Origin: Calidifontibacillus oryziterrae | Lineage (GTDB): Bacteria > Bacillota > Bacilli > Bacillales > Bacillaceae_J | DNA length: 64,000 nt | Assembly (NCBI RefSeq): GCF_000331575.1 | Contig: NZ_KB223527.1 | Coordinates: 62,001-126,000 of the forward strand | Direction of reading: 5' to 3' | Program-made: the position numbers and the translations under genes | Notes under the pieces: generated by a model | What the model was told of the DNA's origin: nothing | The model's input: the letters and a program-made list of their open reading frames with translations, nothing else | Database searches by the model: none | Shown here: one piece after another, positions 38,138 through 45,914 of the stretch | How the letters are laid out: the number at the start of each line of letters is the position of its first letter | How positions within the stretch are numbered: position 1 is the stretch's first letter

Positions 38138-38223
38138 ACTTTGAAAAGGCAAACCTGCTTGAAAGACAGGGACGCAAAGCCACAGGTCTAAGGAAATACT
38201 ATGATAGCTGGGCTACCAAAAGT
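38138..38223 (+). ncRNA. Cyclic-di-GMP class I (GEMM) riboswitch in the sinI leader
   Basis: The aptamer core runs from GGCAAACC (38148) through the GAAA tetraloop arm (CCTG-CTTGAAAGA-CAGG), the invariant GGGACGCAAAGCC block (38169-38181) and ACAGGTCTAAGG, to GATAGCTGGGCTACC (ending 38217). These match the GEMM-I consensus: P2 with tetraloop, the conserved junction and the GCTGGGCTACC closing arm. ACTTT (38138) and AAAGT (38219) can close P1. No T-run follows, and the sinI ribosome site starts 15 nt after the core, so translational control is more likely than termination. The 347-bp DNA before it is AT-rich; TTGACA at 38011 is a possible -35 element without a good -10. Confidence 0.93.
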
Positions 38224-38242
38224 AAGAAAACCAGGGGGAGTT

Positions 38243-38416
38243 ATGGAAATTCAAAGCGGAAAGTCTTCTAAGACTAACAACATTAATTTGCCCGTAAATG
38301 TTGATACTGAATGGTTACAATTACTTTTAGAAGCAAAAGCGATAGGACTTTCATTAGAGGATGTAAGAGAGTTTTTAAAAAGTTCACCTAAAATATCATC
38401 TGGCTCTTCTAATTGA
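38243..38416 (+). CDS. sinI: SinI-like anti-repressor
   Basis: A 57-residue protein, the same size as B. subtilis SinI. VDTEWLQLLLEAKAIGLSLE followed by DVREFLKSS is the SinI/SinR heterodimerisation hook. The N-terminus is polar and disordered. It should bind SinR and relieve repression of matrix genes. ATG 38243 follows AGGGGGAG; an upstream in-frame ATG (38201) lies inside the riboswitch and cannot be the functional start. It precedes sinR in the same direction by 141 bp, as in B. subtilis. Confidence 0.92.
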   Translation: MEIQSGKSSKTNNINLPVNVDTEWLQLLLEAKAIGLSLEDVREFLKSSPKISSGSSN

Positions 38417-38494
38417 CTTATTGTGATCGCCCTTCTGTCATATGTACATTATTAGTATACATAAGTTTTTTCTAATTTTATAAAGCACATTTAT

Positions 38495-38510
38495 GTTTCT
38501 AATAATGAAC
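38495..38510. promoter_or_regulatory. Sin-type operator upstream of sinR
   Basis: GTTTCTAATAATGAAC matches 13 of 16 positions of the operators elsewhere in the locus and lies 48 bp upstream of the sinR ATG. It would allow SinR or the third Sin-type regulator to control sinR separately from sinI. Confidence 0.55.
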
Positions 38511-38557
38511 ATTCATGATATTATTATGTATAAATATAAACATTTAGGGAGATTTCA

Positions 38558-38893
38558 ATGATAGGAAAACGTATCCAAGCCATTAGAAAAGAAAAAGGAC
38601 TCTCACTATCTGACCTAGCTTCAAAAGCAGGGGTTGCAAAATCCTATTTAAGCTCGATTGAAAGGGATATCCAATCGAATCCATCCCTACAGTTTTTGGA
38701 AAAAATAGCTTCTGTCTTAAATATTAATGTGCAAACGTTAATAAATCCTGAATTCCAAGAAGATTCTATTGATCCTGACTGGATTAAACTCGCTCAAGAA
38801 GCAATGGAATCTGGAGTTAGTAAGCAACAATTTCGGGAATTTTTAGAGTTTAGCAAATGGCAACGTGAACAACAAAAGAAAAGTGATGAGTAG
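38558..38893 (+). CDS. sinR: Biofilm master repressor SinR
   Basis: A 111-residue regulator, identical in length to B. subtilis SinR. The N-terminal HTH (RKEKGLSLSDLASKAGVAKSYLSSIE) is nearly the same as that of SinR, and the C-terminal hook (DPDWIKLAQEAMESGVSKQQ, then FREFLEFSKW) pairs with SinI. It represses matrix operons by binding GTTCTYT sites; many such sites occur in this locus. AGGGAG precedes the ATG. A terminator follows at 38932. Confidence 0.95.
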   Translation: MIGKRIQAIRKEKGLSLSDLASKAGVAKSYLSSIERDIQSNPSLQFLEKIASVLNINVQTLINPEFQEDSIDPDWIKLAQEAMESGVSKQQFREFLEFSKWQREQQKKSDE

Positions 38894-38931
38894 AAGTTTT
38901 GAAAATTAACTGTTTTACAAATACTTAATGA

Positions 38932-38964
38932 AAAAAGAGTTGCTCGTGTGGGCAGCTCTTTTTT
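38932..38964 (+). terminator. Terminator after sinR
   Basis: AAAAAGAGTTGC and GCAGCTCTTTTT pair (one G-U) around a short loop and run into T residues. Confidence 0.85.
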
Positions 38965-38990
38965 ATGTTTACTATTTTTGCTTCATACAT

Positions 38991-39030
38991 AAAAATTGAG
39001 ATGGGGAAAAATCCCCACCTCAATTTTTAT
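38991..39030 (-). terminator. Terminator of the tapA-sipW-tasA operon
   Basis: AAAAATTGAGATGGGGA and TCCCCACCTCAATTTTT form a 17-bp stem with one mismatch and a 4-nt loop (38991-39028); the minus strand ends in T residues just after tasA2. Confidence 0.92.
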
Positions 39031-39032
39031 GA

Positions 39033-39875
39033 TTAATCTAATAGTGGTTCACCGTTATTAGCCATTCTGTTTGTTCTTACATCTGTACCGTCCATATCTT
39101 CGTCTGTTACTTCTTGACCACCCCATTGACGGGCTTCGAATGTGAATGTTACGTCGGCAGTGTCACCTTGGAATCTATTTTGGTCTTCCACTCCGCGATC
39201 ATCTCTCTGGCTATATTCATCAAATTCAATTGTAAGTTCAAGATTATCAGGATCTCTTGGAATTAATGGTAATCCACTCCACTCGTCCGGATTAACAGTT
39301 GAAACATTAATTCGTCCTTCTTCGTAATAATCAGGATTTACATTGGCAGCTATAGTGCTTCTTGCGGTAGCTTGTGCGGCAGGATCTACCCCACTTAGTG
39401 CTGATGCTAAGTATAGGTCTGCTAACGTAATATCATCAACGATGATATCTTTAGGGAAACCACCATCAGGTCCTGAACCAGTTTCAGCTCCGACTTTTGC
39501 CACTGTTACTTTAAACTGGCTTAAGTATTCAATCTCGTCATTTACACCCCAAATATCGGCATCAACGATATCACCAGGATTGTAATCAGTGAAATCAACG
39601 TTGTCAATTGAGAGCATCACATCTTTGATCGCTAATGTACCTGTATTTTGTAATTTAATGCTTCGTGTCATAGTGTCACCAGGCTTTAAATTTGAAACAT
39701 TAAAGTTGATTGGTCCATTGTTTAATGATTTTAAATCAAAGTGTAGTTCCCCTGCAGCAACGGTTGCATTTGCTTCTTCAATATCATTAAATGCTGCCCA
39801 TGTTCCGCCACCGATCATTGAAATTCCCATTGTTGCTGCCATTGCACCCATTGCTAATTTCTTTTTAATATTCAT
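39033..39875 (-). CDS. TasA/CalY-family matrix protein, second copy
   Basis: A 280-residue secreted protein of the TasA/camelysin family. The signal peptide ends GGGTWAAFNDIE, the type cut by SipW, and the mature domain has NVSNLKPGDTMTRSIKLQNTG. It carries extra inserted segments around residues 100-190 compared with its upstream paralogue. It should assemble into extracellular fibres or modify them. It lies 75 bp downstream of the first tasA gene and is last in the operon. AAGGAGG precedes the ATG. Confidence 0.88.
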   Translation of the reverse strand: MNIKKKLAMGAMAATMGISMIGGGTWAAFNDIEEANATVAAGELHFDLKSLNNGPINFNVSNLKPGDTMTRSIKLQNTGTLAIKDVMLSIDNVDFTDYNPGDIVDADIWGVNDEIEYLSQFKVTVAKVGAETGSGPDGGFPKDIIVDDITLADLYLASALSGVDPAAQATARSTIAANVNPDYYEEGRINVSTVNPDEWSGLPLIPRDPDNLELTIEFDEYSQRDDRGVEDQNRFQGDTADVTFTFEARQWGGQEVTDEDMDGTDVRTNRMANNGEPLLD

Positions 39876-39950
39876 TTATTAGTTCCTCCTTAATTCAATC
39901 AGTTTATTAAGTAATTAAACTTGTTAATTATTAGTTTTCTTTATGTCAAA

Positions 39951-40634
39951 TTATAAAGTTGGTGTTGGTGCTTCTTCGTCATTGCCGCGGTCTTCACCAG
40001 GCATTTGTGTTGCTTCAAATACGAATTGAACGCTTGCTTCTTCACCTTGGTATTTGTTTTGTACCATTAAACGACTTCCAGCAAATAGTGTATCATCTTC
40101 TTCAAATGTAATCTTTACATCATATTCGATCGGATCTGCACCTGCTGCTAAACCGACTGTTGCATCGTCAGTACCAGTTAACTCAAATGTACCTGCAGCG
40201 GCAACCAAATCAGCTAAAGTACTTGTTGCCAAAGCTGTTGCTCCACCTGCTGCAAAGACTTCTACTTTAAATTGTGAAAGGAACTCAGCTTCTGAATTAT
40301 CGCCGGAACCGGCACCGATTTGTGAATTTAAATTAAGTATATCTTTGTTTTCCCATCCTTCTAGTGAATTAGCAGTAACTAAAATTTGATTTATATCTAA
40401 TGAACCATTATTGCCAAGCACTAGTCGTTTTGTAAAGTGATCACCAGGCTTAAGATTTCTAATTTCAAAGTCTACTGTTGAAGCTTCACCAACAGTTAAA
40501 TCCAATGTCCCCGCTGCAAATGTATTATTTGTTGTTTCTACATCGTTAAATGCTGCCCATGATCCACCACCAATTAATGATAATCCTAAGGCTCCTGCTG
40601 CAATCCCCATTCCCAACTTCTTTTTTAATGTCAT
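39951..40634 (-). CDS. tasA: TasA/CalY-family amyloid-like matrix fibre protein
   Basis: A 227-residue secreted protein; signal peptide with IGGGSWAAFNDVE at the SipW site, then FEIRNLKPGDHFTKRLVLGN, the core of the TasA/CalY jellyroll. The C-terminal tail is acidic and proline-bearing (EEAPTPTL). TasA proteins polymerise into the main protein fibres of Bacillus biofilm. Its position right after sipW matches B. subtilis. AAAGGAGG precedes ATG 40634. Confidence 0.9.
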   Translation of the reverse strand: MTLKKKLGMGIAAGALGLSLIGGGSWAAFNDVETTNNTFAAGTLDLTVGEASTVDFEIRNLKPGDHFTKRLVLGNNGSLDINQILVTANSLEGWENKDILNLNSQIGAGSGDNSEAEFLSQFKVEVFAAGGATALATSTLADLVAAAGTFELTGTDDATVGLAAGADPIEYDVKITFEEDDTLFAGSRLMVQNKYQGEEASVQFVFEATQMPGEDRGNDEEAPTPTL

Positions 40635-40702
40635 TTGTTTTTCCTCCTTTAATTTCCTTTAAATATATTATTGAACCCTTTTTGGGAGATCAATCGAAAA
40701 GA

Positions 40703-41266
40703 TTAAACACTTTTGGTTGTAGATTCGTCTGGTTTTCTTTCAAGGTAACGAATTGCTTGCCAAATTGATACGGCGGCATATCCAAGTAATAGTAAGCCAG
40801 GGACGATTAAGAGAAAGACTGCCCCCATTTTTGAGATTGCAAAATTGATAAAGTACCCTGCATATGGAATCGTAAAGTCTGTATATTTTCCAACAACGTT
40901 TTGTGGAAGCACTAGATCAGAATCAGGTGCATCATTGTTATCACCTTTTGTTCGAAACATGATAGCCTCTCCCTGTTTAATGACCTCAATAATTCTATGC
41001 GTGACAAGATTTTGTTCATCGATTCTAAAAGTAATGACATCATTTTCCTGAAGTGCTTCAAGTTTAATGTCAGGATTAATTGCGATAATAGACCCCGTCT
41101 TAAAAGTAGGCTCCATCGAACCAGATAATACGGTCTTTATTTGGTATCCAAACACATTTGGTTCCCCGCCCGACGCTTTTGAAAGGACAAATGCAAGGGC
41201 CATGATAAGTAAAACGGCAAACAGGATAATATTTACAATGCCGCTTATCCATACTTTAAAATTCAC
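40703..41266 (-). CDS. sipW: Signal peptidase I, SipW type
   Basis: A 187-residue membrane peptidase of the ER-type (S26B) branch: catalytic Ser50 (VLSGSMEPTF) and His90 (LVTHRI) instead of the Ser/Lys pair, with Asp residues in TKGDNNDAPDSD. Transmembrane helices lie at both ends. In B. subtilis SipW matures TapA and TasA; here both flanking genes encode such substrates. GTG 41266 is used, behind AGGAGTGG. Confidence 0.93.
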   Translation of the reverse strand: MNFKVWISGIVNIILFAVLLIMALAFVLSKASGGEPNVFGYQIKTVLSGSMEPTFKTGSIIAINPDIKLEALQENDVITFRIDEQNLVTHRIIEVIKQGEAIMFRTKGDNNDAPDSDLVLPQNVVGKYTDFTIPYAGYFINFAISKMGAVFLLIVPGLLLLGYAAVSIWQAIRYLERKPDESTTKSV

Positions 41267-41299
41267 GAAAAACCACTCCTAAATATTAGATTGATTATT

Positions 41300-43690
41300 C
41301 TAATTTTCATTTACTAGAGCTGTAACAAGAGTTGAAATTCCACTTTGATCTGACTCTTTATTGACTGAATTTACATTGATACCTATAGTAGAGGAATTAG
41401 ATGTACGTGTTAACTGGCTTGATCCCGCTGCAAGGACACTATTTCTTTCTATACTGACTGACGCAGTTGAATTGGATGTATCAGAATCATTGTTTGTTGT
41501 TGATGATGTTGAAGTTTCTCTTGGCGCACTAGATTGTTGGTTCGTCTCGGTTTGATTTCCATCTGGTTTTGTAGACTCTCCACTAGGTCCGCTGTTTTCA
41601 GTTTCAGTATTTTCTTGATCATGACTGTTGTTATCGTTGATACTCTCATCATTCACACTCGCTGGAGGATTCGTTTCAGATGGAGATTCTGTATCGTCTT
41701 GAGAGTTTTCCCTTTCCTGATCACCTTCAGGTGTTTCAGTTCTGTCATCTTCATCATTTTGTAAACTGTCGTCTACGCTATCTTCAGTACTGCCGCTTTC
41801 TTCTTCTGAACCGTTTCCTTCTCCATCTTCAGTACTGCCGCTTTCTTCTGATCCCGCATCTTCTCCATCTTGTGAACTGTCATCTTCCTCTTGAGGACTG
41901 TCTTCATCGTCTTCATTTTTCGCTGGAGTTTCGATTGGTGTGCCAATAACAGGATCATCGGTTGAATCTCTATTGTCTTCCTCGTTAGACTGCTCCTCGT
42001 CTTCACTTGGAATTTCTTCTTCTAAATCATCACCTGACTCAGAATCAGCAGGATCTAGGTCGTTACCTTCACCTTCTCCTTGGTCGTTACCTGAGTCAGA
42101 ACCTGGTTCCTCACCATCGTATTCCGGATTTTCTTCTTCATTAGCAGGTGGTAAGTCTGTTTCTCCTCCACCATCCTGTGGATCTTTAGGATCTACCACT
42201 TGATCTTTAGGTTCAGCTCCTGGTGTTGGTAACTCCTCTGGATTTTCTGAAGGTGGTAGTTCAGTTTCATTAGAATCTTTAGGTGCAGAAGCACCACCGC
42301 CACCACCATTTGAAGAGCCTTCAGGTGTTGAACTGTTTGATCCGGTTTGAGTTTCTTCATGGATAGGTCCATTTTTTATTGCTTCATATTGATCACGAGT
42401 AATTTTTCCTGCTAATAAATCTTTAAAACTATCTTGATCGACTTTACCTTCCTCTAAATCTTGAAGGTCACTTTGAGTAATTTTCCCTTCCTTCAAAGCA
42501 TCAAAGTTTTCACGACTTAAACTATTTTCTTTCAGTCTATTTAAATCATTTTCGGTGATTGTTCCATCTTTGAGTGCTTTTAAATCATCTAGCGTAATTA
42601 TTCCTTGTTTTATTGCATCAAAGTCTTCTCGGTTCACTTCACCTGTTTTCAAGGAATCTAATTGTTCCTGGGTAATTTTTCCATCTTTTAATGCCTGTAA
42701 ATCTTCTTCGGTAATCTTTCCTTCTTTTAATGAATCAAAATCATCTCGATTCATGTCACCATTTATCAAGGAATCTAATTGTTTCCGGGTAATTTTTCCA
42801 TCTTTTAATGCTTGTAAATCTTCTTTTGTTATCTTTCCTTCCTTTATAGAATCGAAATCTACTCGGTTTAGCGATCCACTAATAAGTGCTTCTAAATCAG
42901 CTCTTGTAATCTTATTTTTATCAAGTGCGGCTAAATCTTCTGAGGTAAGAATGCCACCTTTTAAAGCATCAAACTCATTTCGGTTTAGATCTCCGTTTTT
43001 AAAGCTAACAAAGTCTTTCATGTCTACAGTTCCATCAAGAACAGCATTTAAATCATCTTCTGTTAGCTTCCCTGATTTTAATAATTCAAGATCTTCGAGT
43101 GTAATTGCACCGGTTTCGTAGCCAATTAATAGATTTACATTTAATGTCATCATTAAATTATTAAGTTCTAAATTGACAGTTACGTCCTCGCTCCATAGTT
43201 CTCCCTTACCAGGGTGACCTGTGCGCTGATAGATTTTAACTTTATATATTCCAGATTCTGAAGGTTGGAAAATTATCTGACCAATTTCTCCGCTTTTTAA
43301 AGCCTCGAGTTTTCCGTTTGCAGCTAAAGTACCGTTTTTAGGATTTCCTTTTTTAGTAAAATACACTTCGTAATCAGTAGGCCCAGCCATGTCACGAGAT
43401 CCTTGACCATTTTGAACTAAAAAATAGATCTTTAATGGGACTTCATTTATAACGCCTTGCCCTACTGCTTTTAAGGAACTTTTATCCCATACATCCGCTG
43501 CATCCCATTTAACATGAAGAGCTGACTTCACTGATTCAATATCATTGAACGAAGCGTTACTTGGCGCTGAAAGAAATGCACCAGATGAAAATATTCCATA
43601 ATTTATAACAACTACTTGAAGAACTATGAAAAACTCTTTTGATTTTTTTCTTTTAAACTTCCGAATTCGTTTACTTCTGATATGAATCAC
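41300..43690 (-). CDS. tapA: TapA-like fibre assembly protein, enlarged with 13-residue repeats
   Basis: A 796-residue secreted protein. Residues 1-45 are basic plus hydrophobic, a signal peptide ending in SNASFNDIE as in TasA partners. Residues 60-175 resemble TapA (WDKSSLK; YEVYFTKKG; SGIYKVKIYQRTGHPGKGEL). Residues 194-440 are nineteen exact 13-residue repeats, consensus GKITxEDLxALKD, with every third unit of NRxxFD type. Residues 441-740 are a very acidic, low-complexity D/E/S/N/P/G tail. B. subtilis TapA is about 253 residues and lacks these repeats. The GTG start (43690) overlaps its own AAGGTG site, so the exact start is uncertain. It is the first gene of the operon. Confidence 0.85.
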   Translation of the reverse strand: MIHIRSKRIRKFKRKKSKEFFIVLQVVVINYGIFSSGAFLSAPSNASFNDIESVKSALHVKWDAADVWDKSSLKAVGQGVINEVPLKIYFLVQNGQGSRDMAGPTDYEVYFTKKGNPKNGTLAANGKLEALKSGEIGQIIFQPSESGIYKVKIYQRTGHPGKGELWSEDVTVNLELNNLMMTLNVNLLIGYETGAITLEDLELLKSGKLTEDDLNAVLDGTVDMKDFVSFKNGDLNRNEFDALKGGILTSEDLAALDKNKITRADLEALISGSLNRVDFDSIKEGKITKEDLQALKDGKITRKQLDSLINGDMNRDDFDSLKEGKITEEDLQALKDGKITQEQLDSLKTGEVNREDFDAIKQGIITLDDLKALKDGTITENDLNRLKENSLSRENFDALKEGKITQSDLQDLEEGKVDQDSFKDLLAGKITRDQYEAIKNGPIHEETQTGSNSSTPEGSSNGGGGGASAPKDSNETELPPSENPEELPTPGAEPKDQVVDPKDPQDGGGETDLPPANEEENPEYDGEEPGSDSGNDQGEGEGNDLDPADSESGDDLEEEIPSEDEEQSNEEDNRDSTDDPVIGTPIETPAKNEDDEDSPQEEDDSSQDGEDAGSEESGSTEDGEGNGSEEESGSTEDSVDDSLQNDEDDRTETPEGDQERENSQDDTESPSETNPPASVNDESINDNNSHDQENTETENSGPSGESTKPDGNQTETNQQSSAPRETSTSSTTNNDSDTSNSTASVSIERNSVLAAGSSQLTRTSNSSTIGINVNSVNKESDQSGISTLVTALVNEN
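42371..43111 (-). repeat. In-gene repeat: 19 units of 39 bp (13 aa) in tapA
   Basis: The nineteen units keep a strict 39-bp period with no insertions. A three-unit (117-bp) super-period is seen: units 4, 7, 10, 13 and 16 have the [G/N]xxNR or SRxxFD form, the others the GxITxxDLxxL form. This points to growth by block duplication. Confidence 0.95.
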
Positions 43691-43731
43691 CTTCTTTCTA
43701 CATCAAGAGGATTGATTTCCACACCTCTTTC

Positions 43732-43906
43732 GTTCTTTATATCGAACCCGATGTTTTGAGTATATATTCTAATCTAGAAAAAACAAAACCTTAAAAACAG
43801 CCGAAATTCGTTATTAAGAACACCAATGCTTAAAAATACGTTTATTTCCTTTCAATATCTAACAATTTCGTTTTTTATAAAGAACTTTTTGTTTAAAATA
43901 ACGAAC
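43732..43906. promoter_or_regulatory. Four Sin-type operators upstream of tapA
   Basis: GTTCTTTATATCGAAC (43732-43747), ATTCGTTATTAAGAAC (43806-43821), GTTTTTTATAAAGAAC (43870-43885) and GTTTAAAATAACGAAC (43891-43906). The first lies 11 bp after a minus-strand TATACT box (43759-43764), over the likely transcription start. Several sites together would suit cooperative SinR tetramer binding. The 319-bp gap has no coding sequence. Confidence 0.75.
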
Positions 43907-43959
43907 GTTTCCATACATAATTTCAAGCTCTAGATAGTATCATCCCTACCTTGTATAAG

Positions 43960-44008
43960 AAAAAAACAAAAGCTACAAAACAATAACTTTCATTATTGTT
44001 TTGTAGCC
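43960..44008 (-). terminator. Terminator after the third Sin-type regulator gene
   Basis: GCTACAAAACAATAA and its exact complement (43972-43986, 43993-44007) form a 15-bp stem; the minus strand continues with a run of T residues. It keeps the regulator transcript apart from tapA. Confidence 0.93.
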
Positions 44009-44009
44009 T

Positions 44010-44333
44010 TTACTTTAATAGCTCAATTAGTCGTTTTAATTTTTCTTTATCAATATTGGACTTACTCATTTCAATTGCCAGCTGGATGACATCGGTATCT
44101 AAATCAATAGGCGCTCCTTTAGTTTGTTTTTTTGGTAGTGCTACATTTAGGATTGATTGCATATCTGTTTGTAATGCTGCTGCAATTTTTTCGACTACTT
44201 CAATGCTAGGATTTGTTTGTTTTCCACGTTCGATAAAGCTTAAATATGATTTAGATACTCCTGAAAGCTTTGCTAATTCTGATAAAGAAAGACCTCTTTT
44301 TATTCGAAGATCTCTGATTTTTTTTCCATCCAT
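44010..44333 (-). CDS. SinR/SlrR-like regulator
   Basis: A 107-residue protein with an XRE-type HTH (RIKRGLSLSELAKLSGVSKS) very close to that of SinR, a variable middle, and a C-terminal Sin-type hook (LDTDVIQLAIEMSKSNIDKE). It is shorter than B. subtilis SlrR (about 152 aa) but has the same two-part design, so it may bind SinR, SinI and the same operators. AAAGGGAC precedes ATG 44333. A perfect operator palindrome stands about 100 bp upstream, implying feedback control. Confidence 0.85.
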   Translation of the reverse strand: MDGKKIRDLRIKRGLSLSELAKLSGVSKSYLSFIERGKQTNPSIEVVEKIAAALQTDMQSILNVALPKKQTKGAPIDLDTDVIQLAIEMSKSNIDKEKLKRLIELLK

Positions 44334-44436
44334 TTTCTTTTGTCCCTTCTCTAAAAATTAAATGAATCCCCCCTTCCACTTCCTTTCGCGTCTGTTCTAA
44401 CGTCGACTTTCCCGTTCTAAATAATAACCCATTGTT

Positions 44437-44471
44437 GTTCTTTATAAAGAACATTTGTAATATTGAGTATA
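44437..44471 (-). promoter_or_regulatory. Perfect Sin-type operator and -10 box upstream of the third regulator
   Basis: GTTCTTTATAAAGAAC (44437-44452) is a perfect 16-bp palindrome. On the minus strand TATACT (44466-44471) precedes it by 13 bp, so it lies at the expected transcription start, as in the LPNTA gene and tapA promoters. Confidence 0.78.
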
Positions 44472-44509
44472 CTCTATTACAAATATAAATGTAAAGTCAT
44501 TCACATGAA

Positions 44510-44558
44510 AAAGGGAGATTAGTCCCAATCTACTGGCGATTAGTCCTAGTCTCCCTGT
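44510..44558 (-). terminator. Terminator after the acetyltransferase gene
   Basis: GGGAGATTAG and CTAGTCTCCC form a long stem over a 20-nt loop; on the minus strand the stem ends in CCCTTTTTC. Confidence 0.6.
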
Positions 44559-44620
44559 TGTAAAAGGCATAAACAAGCTTATTTATGTTTTTATGAAATA
44601 GTTTTTATTTAAAGAGGTAT

Positions 44621-45199
44621 TCATTTATCCACTTTCTGACCTTGAAAGCATTTTTTATGATAGGTACCAATGTGCTTAAATAATTCTACACCATTTGCAG
44701 GAATCGTGGAATAGTCAGAAAGTCTTTGATACATGGCCATATAAGGCTCTGGTACCCATATATATTTATGTATGTAATTAGTTTGTTGAAATCCGCATTT
44801 TTCCCAAAAATTGATTCTTTTCTTATTGATTTCCGTATTATCTGCCTCTACTTCAACAATCATTCCATCATACTTAATTGTTGTGATCGCCCAATTTTTA
44901 ATATAGTTAACAAGCATGGATCCATATCCATTATTTCGATGTTTTTTAGAAATTGCAATGTAATCAATTAAGCATGAATGAAGTAATGGTAGTTTTCCTG
45001 ATATTGCCATGCCGATAACTGGTGCAGTGTGCTCTCTCTCATTTATGACCACGTGAAGATAACAAAGGTTGTGAACAAACATATTTCGGATAATTGCATC
45101 ACTTTTTGGACTGTGATCTCGAAACGCTTCTTCGTATATAATACTTGCCTGCTCCCATAATTGTTCATCCCAAGAACTGATGGTTTTATATTTTAGCAT
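44621..45199 (-). CDS. GNAT-family N-acetyltransferase
   Basis: A 192-residue acetyltransferase-fold protein. ISKKHRNNGYGSMLVNYIKN is the acetyl-CoA pyrophosphate loop (R/Q-x-x-G-x-G/A), and RINFWEKCGFQQTNY the C-terminal motif B region. Substrate unknown. It is monocistronic, ending before a terminator-like hairpin at 44510-44558. Confidence 0.85.
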   Translation of the reverse strand: MLKYKTISSWDEQLWEQASIIYEEAFRDHSPKSDAIIRNMFVHNLCYLHVVINEREHTAPVIGMAISGKLPLLHSCLIDYIAISKKHRNNGYGSMLVNYIKNWAITTIKYDGMIVEVEADNTEINKKRINFWEKCGFQQTNYIHKYIWVPEPYMAMYQRLSDYSTIPANGVELFKHIGTYHKKCFQGQKVDK

Positions 45200-45261
45200 T
45201 TAGATCTCATCCTTTTGTTTAGTAATAGTACTATTAGTTATCTCCAAAATTGTAGGGACAA

Positions 45262-45306
45262 AGCAATTGAAACACACCCCAATTGTCCGAAAGCCAATTG
45301 GAGTGT
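45262..45306 (-). terminator. Probable terminator after the second DinB gene
   Basis: ACACCCCAATTG and CAATTGGAGTGT (45274-45306) form a 12-bp stem with one G-U pair; the following T-run is short, so strength is uncertain. Confidence 0.55.
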
Positions 45307-45329
45307 ACTTTCTTATTCTGTCCCCTTTA

Positions 45330-45815
45330 TTATAACAATTTGACATCTTCAATTTTTAAACCAAATATTTTAGGTGGTTGAATGTTGTTTAGTTGAAGAT
45401 AAGTGGAAAGCTGTCCACGATGATGAATTTCATGCTCCACACACGCCATCATAATTCTCCATGAACTAACCTCATGCCCGTGCAAGGTAGGAATTTTTTT
45501 AATTAATAGATCATTTCCTAATGTAGATAACCCATCAATTAGTTTTTCATGACATTCATTTAAATAGTTTATTATTTCTTCAATTGTTTCCCCTTTTGTA
45601 CGATCATGGCCGCCATAAACCCATTCTTGCGTCTCGAATGCATGTAAATACATAAGCTGTGAAGATCCTAAATGACGAAGTAAATCACCTGTTGAAAACT
45701 TATTTTCAGCTGGTCTCCATTCTAGCATTGAGTTAGGTACAGCTTTAGCAAAATCCATTGTTCGCTTTCTAACCCCATCTAAAAATGATATATATTCCCC
45801 TATATCATGAATCAT
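45330..45815 (-). CDS. DinB family protein, second paralogue
   Basis: A 161-residue DinB/YfiT-like four-helix bundle with metal-binding candidates in LLRHLGSSQ and CVEHEIHHRGQLSTYLQ. It differs clearly from the 32993-33499 paralogue, so the two are old duplicates or separate subfamilies. Predicted thiol-dependent transferase; substrate unknown. Confidence 0.87.
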   Translation of the reverse strand: MIHDIGEYISFLDGVRKRTMDFAKAVPNSMLEWRPAENKFSTGDLLRHLGSSQLMYLHAFETQEWVYGGHDRTKGETIEEIINYLNECHEKLIDGLSTLGNDLLIKKIPTLHGHEVSSWRIMMACVEHEIHHRGQLSTYLQLNNIQPPKIFGLKIEDVKLL

Positions 45816-45914
45816 GAAAATACCTCCCTCTATAAATGATAATAGTAAATATTCAATATTCTTACTAAAAAACCTTTATTTCATAAACTTTCTCCAATAG
45901 AATTTTACATTTTT

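Noticed and set aside
38201-38242. Upstream in-frame ATG giving a 71-residue SinI
   Set aside because: The ATG lies within the closing arm of the riboswitch and has no ribosome site, while ATG 38243 has AGGGGGAG at a normal distance.
41361-43121. Several plus-strand frames opposite tapA, up to 188 codons
   Set aside because: They are shadows of the low-complexity and repeat parts of tapA, Ser-rich and without ribosome sites.
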